From CALBPI01 sp038533155 (GTDB taxonomy: Bacteria; Pseudomonadota; Gammaproteobacteria; Steroidobacterales; Woeseiaceae): a stretch of DNA of 34,836 bases. Positions 14,931 to 21,864 of this stretch are shown in pieces. The notes under the pieces were generated by a model, which did not search any database, was not told where the DNA came from, and worked only from the letters and a program-made list of their open reading frames with translations. The position numbers were made by a program, and so were the translations under genes. Each line of letters opens with the position of its first letter. The stretch's first letter is position 1. The stretch spans positions 1-34,836 of the forward strand of contig JBCAZH010000030.1 in the NCBI GenBank assembly GCA_038533155.1, in the 5' to 3' direction.

Positions 14931-16435
14931 GCGGCACGCTCCCGGCAATAGGCGCGCAGGTACGCGTCGTGGTCTGGCATACCGTCAACCGCAGTTTCAA
15001 TTTTGGAGCGCAATTCGCACAGTCTTTGTTTCAGTTGACCTGGATCTATGGTGTCGACTCGAACGTCGTAGTGATCAGGAACAATACCTTGCCCTAACAT
15101 CACCGCGAGCCAACTCGGCCGCAGGAATAGTCCTTGCTGGTACTCGTTAAAATGTCCGGAATGCGAGAACAGCTCGATACGCTCGCGCAGAGAGTCGGGC
15201 AGTTGCAAGTGTCGCATGTAGCGCCAAAACTCACTGTCGTTGCGTTCGGTCGCGACGTAATGCAACACCAGAAAATCGCGAACACGAACAAACTCAAGGT
15301 CGAGCAGGCGATTAAATGCTTCACGTTCGACGGCGTAGTCCGCGTCAAGCGGGAAGTGTGCGATCAACTGCTCCACCGCTGCCTGAATCAAATAAATGCT
15401 GGTGGATTCCAGCGGCTCCAGGAACCCACCCGACAAACCGATAGCAACACAATTGTGGTGCCACATACGGTTTCGTTTGCCGGTCGTAAACCGCAGTTGA
15501 CGCGGCGCCGATAGCTCAGGCTCGGGCACCGCACCCAACAAACACGATGTGGCATCGTCCGCATCCATAAATTGGCTGCAGTAGACGAGACCATTGCCCA
15601 TACGGTGCTGTAGCGGAATCCGCCAACGCCAGCCACTGGCCTCGGCGATGGCCTGTGTGTAGGGCAACGTCGCCCCACGGGATTCGCTTGGCATGGCGAC
15701 CGCACGGTCGCACGGCAACCAGTTTTGCCAATTGGTATAGCCCGCTTGTAAGGCTTGTTCGATCAACAAGCCGTTGAATCCGCTGCAGTCGACAAATAGC
15801 GTGCCGTCGATCACACGGCCATCATCGAGCGCCACCGATTCGATGTCGCCGGTTTCGCCGTTGCGATGCGTTTGCGCTACGAACCCTTCGACTCGTGTTG
15901 CGCCACGCGCTTCCGCCACGCTTCTGAGAAACGGCGCGTAGCGGGTCGCATCCAATTGGTAGGCGTAGCCATAGCTGTTGGCGAGCCGATCGCCGGTCTC
16001 GTCGGGGTGTCGAAACTTGCTAGCCGCTGCCGCCATGACAGGGACGGAGTAGCGGCTAAAGTCACCGACTTCGCTGTCGTGCGCCAAGCGTCGCCAGAAG
16101 TGATGGAATCCAATGCTTTGATTCTCAACGCCATAATCGCCAAAAGGGTGGAAGTAGGCGTCGCCGCGCTGCCCCCAATTGCGAAACTCGATGCCGAGCT
16201 TGAATGTAGCCGACGTCGCTTTCATGAAACTGGCTTCGTCGATGCCAAGGTTGTCATTGAAGCGCTTTAGGTGGGGCAAGGTCGCCTCTCCGACGCCAAT
16301 AATCCCGATGGCTTCGGATTCGATTAACGTGACCGATGCGAGTGTTGACGGTATTGCCGTCGTAATGGCTGCCGCTGTCATCCAGCCGGCTGTCCCCCCA
16401 CCAACCACGACTACTTTGTGTCTAGGTTGTCCCAT
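14927..16435 (-). CDS. Flavin-dependent halogenase-family protein, copy 1 (operon head)
   Basis: 502 residues from ATG at 16435; the frame extends to 16498, but MGQPRHKVVVVGGGTAGWM is the usual N-terminus. GGGTAG at 12-17, GVGEATLP at 47-54, and Lys K79 in TFKLGIEF, the same residue number as the catalytic lysine of PrnA and RebH. WRWRIPLQHRMGNG and FLEPLESTSIYLIQ are also present. All catalytic landmarks are therefore in place, while substrate and halide are unknown. It is the first gene of the leftward nine-gene operon and is divergent from the TonB-dependent receptor across a 146-bp spacer with an operator-like sequence. No strong ribosome site is visible before the start. Confidence 0.88.
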   Translation of the reverse strand: MGQPRHKVVVVGGGTAGWMTAAAITTAIPSTLASVTLIESEAIGIIGVGEATLPHLKRFNDNLGIDEASFMKATSATFKLGIEFRNWGQRGDAYFHPFGDYGVENQSIGFHHFWRRLAHDSEVGDFSRYSVPVMAAAASKFRHPDETGDRLANSYGYAYQLDATRYAPFLRSVAEARGATRVEGFVAQTHRNGETGDIESVALDDGRVIDGTLFVDCSGFNGLLIEQALQAGYTNWQNWLPCDRAVAMPSESRGATLPYTQAIAEASGWRWRIPLQHRMGNGLVYCSQFMDADDATSCLLGAVPEPELSAPRQLRFTTGKRNRMWHHNCVAIGLSGGFLEPLESTSIYLIQAAVEQLIAHFPLDADYAVEREAFNRLLDLEFVRVRDFLVLHYVATERNDSEFWRYMRHLQLPDSLRERIELFSHSGHFNEYQQGLFLRPSWLAVMLGQGIVPDHYDVRVDTIDPGQLKQRLCELRSKIETAVDGMPDHDAYLRAYCRERAA

Positions 16436-16481
16436 AACCGTTGACTTGTTCGTCGTTTTCGCTATTCTGGCCCAGTCAGAA

Positions 16482-16510
16482 ATGACAACGCAAGCCATTT
16501 TTGATACAAG
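16482..16510 (+). promoter_or_regulatory. TonB-receptor promoter with putative LacI-family operator
   Basis: Candidate -35 ATGACA (16482-16487), 17-base spacer, and extended -10 TGaTACAAG (-10 hexamer 16505-16510) facing the receptor. Bases 16483-16500 read TGACAACGCAAGCCATTT and match 16 of 18 bases of a sequence placed the same way on the GH3 promoter (24433-24450). Binding there would block the receptor promoter, and probably also the leftward promoter of the halogenase operon, for which only a weak -10 (around 16464-16469) is visible. The LacI-family protein of this locus is the obvious candidate. Confidence 0.6.
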
Positions 16511-16523
16511 GTTTGAAAATGTT

Positions 16524-16559
16524 GGCGGGATGCAGGCAATCGGGGGATTGCCACCCGCC
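16524..16559 (+). other. Stable hairpin in the TonB-receptor 5' leader
   Basis: Two stacked perfect stems: inner GGCAATC (16535-16541) with GATTGCC (16546-16552) around a GGGG loop, and outer GGCGGG (16524-16529) with CCCGCC (16554-16559). The inner side bulge is small (5 and 1 bases). No T run follows, so it is not a plain terminator. It lies 22 bases before the start codon and just upstream of the ribosome site GAGGGGG (16570-16576). Confidence 0.55.
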
Positions 16560-16581
16560 GAGAAAAACGAGGGGGCACCAA

Positions 16582-19500
16582 ATGGCGCAGGACGCTATAG
16601 AACGACCACGCAAGGGTTCGTTGTCTTATCACGTAAAGCTGGCATTGCTCGGACTGGGTGCTTCTGCACTGTCCGGCGGGGCTGTGGCGCAGGAAGAGCA
16701 ACAGGATGAGCGCGAGCCTGGCGATGCGCTGGAAGAGATCATCGTTCGTGGCGTACGCGACAGTCTGCGTAACGCCCAGGCGCTGAAACGTGACTCCGAC
16801 GTGTTCGTCGATGCGGTAACCGCAACGGACATCAACGCACTTCCTGATCGGTCGATTACTGAGGTGCTACAGCGTGTGCCGGGCGTATCCATCACTCGAT
16901 TTGCGGGTGCGGACGATCCCGACCACTTCTCCGTTGAAGGCTCCGGCACCGTCGTGCGCGGCCTCAACTTCGTTCGAAGCGAACTGAACGGTCGCGATGT
17001 GTTTACCGCGGATGCGGGCCAAGCATTGGGTTTCCAAAATGTGACCCCCGAATTGATGCAGTCCGTTGAGGTCTTCAAGAACCAGTCAGCGGATATGATC
17101 GAAGGCGGTATCGGCGGCACCGTGAACCTGGTTACGCGTCGTCCATTCGACAGCGAAGCCAATACGTTTGCGTTTTCCGCTGAATCAAACTACTCCGATC
17201 TTCGCGAGGAGTGGGCACCGACGCTCTCAGCCCTGTGGTCTTCTCGCTGGGATCTGCCTGGTGGTGGTGAAATCGGTGGATTGATTGGCGCTGCGTACTC
17301 TGAGTTGTCCTCCCGCGCAGATGGTACGTTGATCGCCGACTGGCTGGACCGTGATGGCACGGGCCAATTCACACCAAGCGGTGGCGGTATCCGCTCGCAG
17401 TTTTTTGACCGCGAGCGATTGGGTGTTTCGGGTGCTCTGCAATGGGCAAGCGCGGACGGCACCCTTGAGGCCACAACGCAATTCTTCCATTCAGCCTACG
17501 ACAACGCTTGGAATGAGCGTGCGATCGAGCCGAGTATCGACGATGCACCTGGCATCTCTGCGCGGCCCGGCACAAGTTTCACCTTCGGCAACAACGGGTT
17601 GTTCGAAAGCGGTGTCGTGTCTCAGAACGTCGGTTGGCGTTCGAACGATGCAGCGCTGCCACTGAACGGCGTGCGCAACCTTGCGTTGACCCGGTCTCGT
17701 GTCGATAACCCGGTTACGAACGAATACAGCTTTAACTTGAAATGGGCGCCAACCGATCGTATGCGTGCGCAGTTTGATGTGCAGCACATTCGCTCGACGG
17801 TAGAGGTTGAGGACTACACCGTTCACAACGCGTTCTTCACAGATACAGAGATTACGTTGGGTGGCGACGTACCGTCGGTGACGTATCTCGCGCCGACTGG
17901 GACGCCGGACGACTATTTGTCCAGTGAACAAGCTTTCTACACTCGCTCGATCATGGATCACCTTCAGGACAACGAGGGCGACGAAACCGCAGTACGTGCC
18001 GACTTTGAGTTCGACTTTGAGGGAGACAGCTGGGCGAAGTCGATTCGGTTTGGTGCACGCTACGCCGAACGCGATCAGACAGTTCGCGCTTCGACATTCA
18101 ACTGGGGCAACATGAGTGCGACCTGGAACGATCCGTTGCTGATCAGCGAGTCCAGTGCACCCGCTGGCACCTTTACGGCATTCAATTTCGACAACTATCA
18201 ACGCGGCAGCGTGACCGGTGCGGACGGTGCGTTGTTTTACAACGGTGCATTCAACCCTGATGCCTTGCGTGACTTCGCAGCAACTTCCTCGGTGGCCAGT
18301 TGGGTACCTCTTGAGGACCGTGGTGGGGTTGTTGAAGGGACCTCTTTCCTCCCGGGCGAGATCAACATTGCTCGACAAGAGACCACCGCCGCTTACGTTC
18401 GCTTTGATTTCGGCAGCGAGTTCAGCAACGGTATGACCCTCGACGGCAACGTCGGTGTGCGTTACGTCACGACTGACCAAAGCGCCAGCGGTGGCATCAA
18501 CTTCCCGAATGTTCAGCAGTTTCTCGATTCCGACGTGAATATCGCAGCACGCTGTGAACCAAATGCGCCAGGCGAGCCGGTTCCAGGCTTCTGTGCCGTA
18601 GACCCGGCAACTCAAGAGGCATACCTGCGTTGGGCGGATGGCGCGAGCACCCCGCTTGAAGACAGCTACGACTACGACAACGTGTTGCCTAGCCTCAACC
18701 TTAAATGGGGCCTCAACGATGAGATGATCATCCGCTTCGGCTGGTCGCAGGCGATTAGCCGACCGGACTTCGGCCTGTTGAAGAGCTTCTTCACGCTGAA
18801 TTTCGGTGGCGACGACCCGGTGACCGGCGAATGGCTCGGACCTAACGCATCGACGGCGAACGTACGGCTCGATCCGATCGAGTCAAACCAGCTCGACCTG
18901 TCGTATGAATGGTACTTCGATGACGTCGGTTCGTTGACTCTATCGTTGTTCCACAAGGATTTGGACAACTACATCGTTCCCGCGACGACCGTTCGTAGCT
19001 TCACCAACAACGGCGAGACTTTCGACGTACGCGTCGATGGTGTCGGCAACGCTGGCGACAGCGGCGAGATCCGAGGCTTTGAAATCGCCTATCAACAGAC
19101 GTTCGATATGCTGCCGGGTCTCTGGTCCGGGTTGGGCGTGCAGGCAAACTACACGCGAATCGACACCGAGGGTGTTCCCAACATTGGTGCGAACAACACG
19201 AGCGCCAACGGAACATCGACGGCGCCCAACTTCGACGTCACTGGATTGTCGTTGCCTGGATTATCAGAAGACACTTTCAACGTAGTCGGCTTCTGGGAGA
19301 ACGACAAGTTCAGTGCCCGTCTGGCATACAACTATCGCTCTGAGTACACACTCACTGTTCGCGATGTGATCTTCCCGTTTACACCCATCGTTCACGACGA
19401 TATCGGTCAGCTTGATGCATCGTTCTTCTACCGGATCAACGACTCCATCGAGATCGGTGTGCAGGGCGTCAACTTAACTGATGCCATCACGGAGACTCGG

Positions 19501-19590
19501 GCGGTGTATACCGAGAACCTGGATCAAGCGCCGCGATCTTTCTTCAGGAACGATCGTCGTTACGCCGTCATCTTAAGAGGGCGCTGGTAG
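16582..19590 (+). CDS. TonB-dependent outer-membrane receptor (sugar-oligomer type)
   Basis: 1002 residues from ATG at 16582, preceded by GAGGGGG; in-frame starts at 16501 and 16519 would place the leader hairpin inside the gene and spoil the signal peptide. A long signal region ends near GGAVAQ. EEIIVRG is the TonB-box-like segment, followed by a plug domain (ITEVLQRVPGVSITR; GGIGGTVNLVTRRPFD) and a large 22-strand-type barrel ending in the aromatic terminus AVILRGRW. Length and plug features match the class that takes up oligosaccharides in gammaproteobacteria and xanthomonads. In this locus it probably imports cello- or beta-gluco-oligosaccharides (inference). It is divergent from the halogenase/phosphorylase operon and convergent with the GH5 gene. 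Confidence 0.93.
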   Translation: MAQDAIERPRKGSLSYHVKLALLGLGASALSGGAVAQEEQQDEREPGDALEEIIVRGVRDSLRNAQALKRDSDVFVDAVTATDINALPDRSITEVLQRVPGVSITRFAGADDPDHFSVEGSGTVVRGLNFVRSELNGRDVFTADAGQALGFQNVTPELMQSVEVFKNQSADMIEGGIGGTVNLVTRRPFDSEANTFAFSAESNYSDLREEWAPTLSALWSSRWDLPGGGEIGGLIGAAYSELSSRADGTLIADWLDRDGTGQFTPSGGGIRSQFFDRERLGVSGALQWASADGTLEATTQFFHSAYDNAWNERAIEPSIDDAPGISARPGTSFTFGNNGLFESGVVSQNVGWRSNDAALPLNGVRNLALTRSRVDNPVTNEYSFNLKWAPTDRMRAQFDVQHIRSTVEVEDYTVHNAFFTDTEITLGGDVPSVTYLAPTGTPDDYLSSEQAFYTRSIMDHLQDNEGDETAVRADFEFDFEGDSWAKSIRFGARYAERDQTVRASTFNWGNMSATWNDPLLISESSAPAGTFTAFNFDNYQRGSVTGADGALFYNGAFNPDALRDFAATSSVASWVPLEDRGGVVEGTSFLPGEINIARQETTAAYVRFDFGSEFSNGMTLDGNVGVRYVTTDQSASGGINFPNVQQFLDSDVNIAARCEPNAPGEPVPGFCAVDPATQEAYLRWADGASTPLEDSYDYDNVLPSLNLKWGLNDEMIIRFGWSQAISRPDFGLLKSFFTLNFGGDDPVTGEWLGPNASTANVRLDPIESNQLDLSYEWYFDDVGSLTLSLFHKDLDNYIVPATTVRSFTNNGETFDVRVDGVGNAGDSGEIRGFEIAYQQTFDMLPGLWSGLGVQANYTRIDTEGVPNIGANNTSANGTSTAPNFDVTGLSLPGLSEDTFNVVGFWENDKFSARLAYNYRSEYTLTVRDVIFPFTPIVHDDIGQLDASFFYRINDSIEIGVQGVNLTDAITETRAVYTENLDQAPRSFFRNDRRYAVILRGRW

Positions 19591-19644
19591 CGCTCGATAC
19601 CGACTCCCCCCCCCAAGGGCGAGGTCCAGCACACCCTGGACACC

Positions 19645-19682
19645 AAACGAACCACTCACGGATGGGTGGTTCGTTTTTTTTT
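19645..19682 (+). terminator. Rho-independent terminator after the TonB receptor
   Basis: Perfect 11-bp stem AAACGAACCAC (19645-19655) with GTGGTTCGTTT (19666-19676), 10-base loop, followed by an uninterrupted T run to 19682. It ends the rightward receptor transcript. In the opposite direction only TTTGG follows the stem, so it would terminate the GH5 transcript weakly if at all. Confidence 0.9.
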
Positions 19683-19703
19683 AGCTTCGGTTGGTGTACT
19701 GGG

Positions 19704-20732
19704 TTACCAGCCGCGGATGATGCCGGTCGTAAGACTGCCCGTTTCGGTCAACGCTTTGGCACCCCATTCGCCGTTGGGGGGCGTGTTGGGCTTGAGTATC
19801 GAAGCCCCTTCGTCCTTGCTGTGGAGCGACCAGACGCAATGGGAAAGCTTCTGCTCGCGCAAGAAATCCATCCAACGAAGTGTTTCGTCCTTGTCTGCCG
19901 CACCATCTCCGTTCGCTGCCACCGCACCCCATTCCGTAACCATCAGAGGTAACCCGCGAGCGATCGCAAGGCGTGCCTTATCGCGCAGCGCCTCACGGTG
20001 CGTCCCCGCGTAAAAGTGCAGTGTGTAGGCGAGGGCAGGATCTCCCAAAATCGGGTCCTCCGCTGCAAGATCAACGTCTTGTGACCAGGTCGATGTGCCG
20101 ACGACGATCAGGTTCTTAGCATCTCGCGCTCTAATCGTGGCAATTACGTCCGCCGCATAGGGTTTGATAACGCTACGCCATTCGGCCGCTGGCAGCGGCT
20201 CATTGTAGATTTCGTAGATGATATTGGGATGCCCGGCATAGCGCTCTGCCACGCGCGCGAAAAAAGCGATAGCCGCGTCGATGTGATCCTCGCCGTGGTG
20301 GGTGTGCCAGTCAATGATGCAATACATACCTTCTGCGATTGCCGCATCGGCCACCGCGGTCAGCCGGCTCCAGGCATATTCGGGGTTTTCGATATAGCCG
20401 CCCCGAGTCTCGGCTCCGATGGCGGCGCGAATGATCGAGGCGCGCCACAGCTTGCGCACACCGGCGACAACGCGTGCATTGTAATAAGCGCCAGGTTCTA
20501 ACCCGCCGTTGTGAGCCCAGCCCTGGTTGTGCCAAAAGAGGCTGGGACCTGCTACTGAGAATGGAACTCCGTTGCGATCCACAACCCGACCGCCTTGTAT
20601 CCCGAGCTGGCCGTGGGTCTCTACCGGGGTGCGTTGGCTCGTGTTTGGTCGGCTGGCGCTACAGCCAGTCAGACACGCCGTGATGGCGGCGCTCGTGTAG
20701 CGGATCGCCTGCCTTCGATTGATTCGTCTCAC
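19704..20732 (-). CDS. GH5 endo-beta-1,4-glucanase lipoprotein (GTG start)
   Basis: 342 residues from GTG at 20732 with AAAGG just upstream (20739-20743). Signal peptide with lipobox LTG/C (C24), then a short linker and a GH5 domain closest to the bacterial GH5_2 cellulase type: RAAIGAE, CIIDWHTHHGEDH, acid/base Glu E178 in IIYEIYNEP, Tyr/His pair in YTLHFYAGTHRE, nucleophile E267 in VMVTEWG-like LMVTEWGA, and late Trp W301. It cuts internal beta-1,4 bonds of cellulose or mixed glucan. As a lipoprotein it is probably held at the outer membrane, feeding the receptor. It lies 24 bases after the LacI gene and shares its transcript. Confidence 0.9.
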   Translation of the reverse strand: MRRINRRQAIRYTSAAITACLTGCSASRPNTSQRTPVETHGQLGIQGGRVVDRNGVPFSVAGPSLFWHNQGWAHNGGLEPGAYYNARVVAGVRKLWRASIIRAAIGAETRGGYIENPEYAWSRLTAVADAAIAEGMYCIIDWHTHHGEDHIDAAIAFFARVAERYAGHPNIIYEIYNEPLPAAEWRSVIKPYAADVIATIRARDAKNLIVVGTSTWSQDVDLAAEDPILGDPALAYTLHFYAGTHREALRDKARLAIARGLPLMVTEWGAVAANGDGAADKDETLRWMDFLREQKLSHCVWSLHSKDEGASILKPNTPPNGEWGAKALTETGSLTTGIIRGW

Positions 20733-20740
20733 GTTGTACC
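20723..20740 (-). promoter_or_regulatory. Partial operator-like sequence over the GH5 start codon
   Basis: On the minus strand the start region of the GH5 gene reads ACAACGTGAGAC, which matches 11 of 12 bases of the core ACAACGCGAGAC found on the GH3 promoter. It covers the GTG start codon, so the similarity could be chance within coding sequence or could be an internal roadblock/auxiliary operator for the LacI protein encoded just upstream. Confidence 0.3.
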
Positions 20741-20756
20741 TTTAGGCCGCACGCGA

Positions 20757-21806
20757 TTAGAGACGGGTCGGTGCGGGTCCTGTCGAATCACGGATTACCA
20801 TGTCGGCGTCGACGACCCGATTGCGGGTCTCCGGCTCCAGTCCCCTAAGTCCATCCAGCAACAATTTCGCCGCGTGTCGCGCCATCTTGGTCAGTGGCTG
20901 GCGAATCGTCGTTAGAGAAGGCCACACTTGGCTTGCGGTCGGATCGTCATCGAATCCCGTAATCGAGACATCCGCAGGCACTCGAAGCCCCGATTCATGC
21001 GCGACCTTCATCACAGCGGCAGCCATGTGATCATTGGCGCAGCAGATGGCGGTCGGTCGGTTTTTGCCATGCAAGAGCTGTTTGCCGCACTCGATGGCTG
21101 AGTCAAACGTGTTGTCGCCTTGTACTACCCAGTCTGGGTTGAGTTCGATACCGGCATCCCTAAGACCATCCTGGAATCCCAAAAAGCGCTTCGCCATCGC
21201 TTTGTGCTCGGGGCGGCCATCGACATAAGCGAGGCGGCGATGCCCTAATCGCGTGAGGTAGCGTACGAGCTCGTGCAGGCTCTCACGGTCGTTGGTGCGA
21301 ACGGTATCGGCATCCTCTGCTTCAGAGTCGCTGGATAGCGTCACGGTCGCGACCTGCAACTCTTCGACAAGGGCCTTTACTTCGGGCATATCCGACAACG
21401 GCGGCACCAGTATCAGTCCGTCGATGCGAGGCGCCGTAACAAGGTCTCGGATTTCATCGAGCAGCGCAGGGTCGGTAAATTCGCAAGGGTGAATCAGCAG
21501 ATCATAGTGCTCGTCGCGGCAGGTTTGCAGCACGCCGCTTTGCACTCGATTGATGTAGCTCGATGCGTCGTTGTAGATCAGGCCCATCAGATAGGTACGA
21601 CTGCTAGCAAGCATTCGGCCCGGCGAGTTGGGTCTGTAGCGAAGCGTTTTCATTGCCGCTTCGACGCGAAGTTTCGTTGATTCGCGGACCTTGGGTTCTC
21701 GATTCAGCACTCGCGAAACTGTCTTGATCGACACACCCGCATGGTCCGCGACATCGCTGATGGTCGCTTTACGCATTGTCGGTACCGGGTTCGCTCGTGA
21801 TGCCAT
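20757..21806 (-). CDS. LacI-family transcriptional regulator of the glucan locus
   Basis: 349 residues. The N-terminal helix-turn-helix and hinge are classic LacI: ATISDVADHAGVSIKTVSRVLNREPKVRESTKLRVEAAMKTLRYRPN (about 13-58). A periplasmic-binding-protein-like ligand domain follows (MGLIYNDASSYINRVQSG; GHRRLAYVDG; AICCANDHMAAAVM; SITGFDDDPTASQVWPSLTTIRQP). ATG at 21806 and ATG at 21776 are both possible, and neither has a clear ribosome site. It is placed between the GH3 gene (58 bases upstream) and the GH5 gene (24 bases downstream). Such regulators sense the sugar released by the locus; the probable operator is TGACAACGCRAGMCATTT seen at two promoters here (inference). Confidence 0.9.
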   Translation of the reverse strand: MASRANPVPTMRKATISDVADHAGVSIKTVSRVLNREPKVRESTKLRVEAAMKTLRYRPNSPGRMLASSRTYLMGLIYNDASSYINRVQSGVLQTCRDEHYDLLIHPCEFTDPALLDEIRDLVTAPRIDGLILVPPLSDMPEVKALVEELQVATVTLSSDSEAEDADTVRTNDRESLHELVRYLTRLGHRRLAYVDGRPEHKAMAKRFLGFQDGLRDAGIELNPDWVVQGDNTFDSAIECGKQLLHGKNRPTAICCANDHMAAAVMKVAHESGLRVPADVSITGFDDDPTASQVWPSLTTIRQPLTKMARHAAKLLLDGLRGLEPETRNRVVDADMVIRDSTGPAPTRL

Positions 21807-21864
21807 TTGTCAAGAATTCGCCGCGTTCAACCAGCTTTTATCCTCTCATGAGTGCCCGTCGCTG

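Noticed and set aside
17491..18615. 374-residue open frame on the minus strand inside the TonB receptor gene
   Set aside because: It is antisense to clearly coding receptor sequence, starts and ends without ribosome site or context, and its protein has no domain-like pattern. It is a by-product of GC-rich codon use.
19604..19614. Run of C residues after the TonB receptor stop as a phase-variable tract
   Set aside because: It lies outside the coding frame, between the stop codon and the terminator, so a change in length would not switch any gene on or off.
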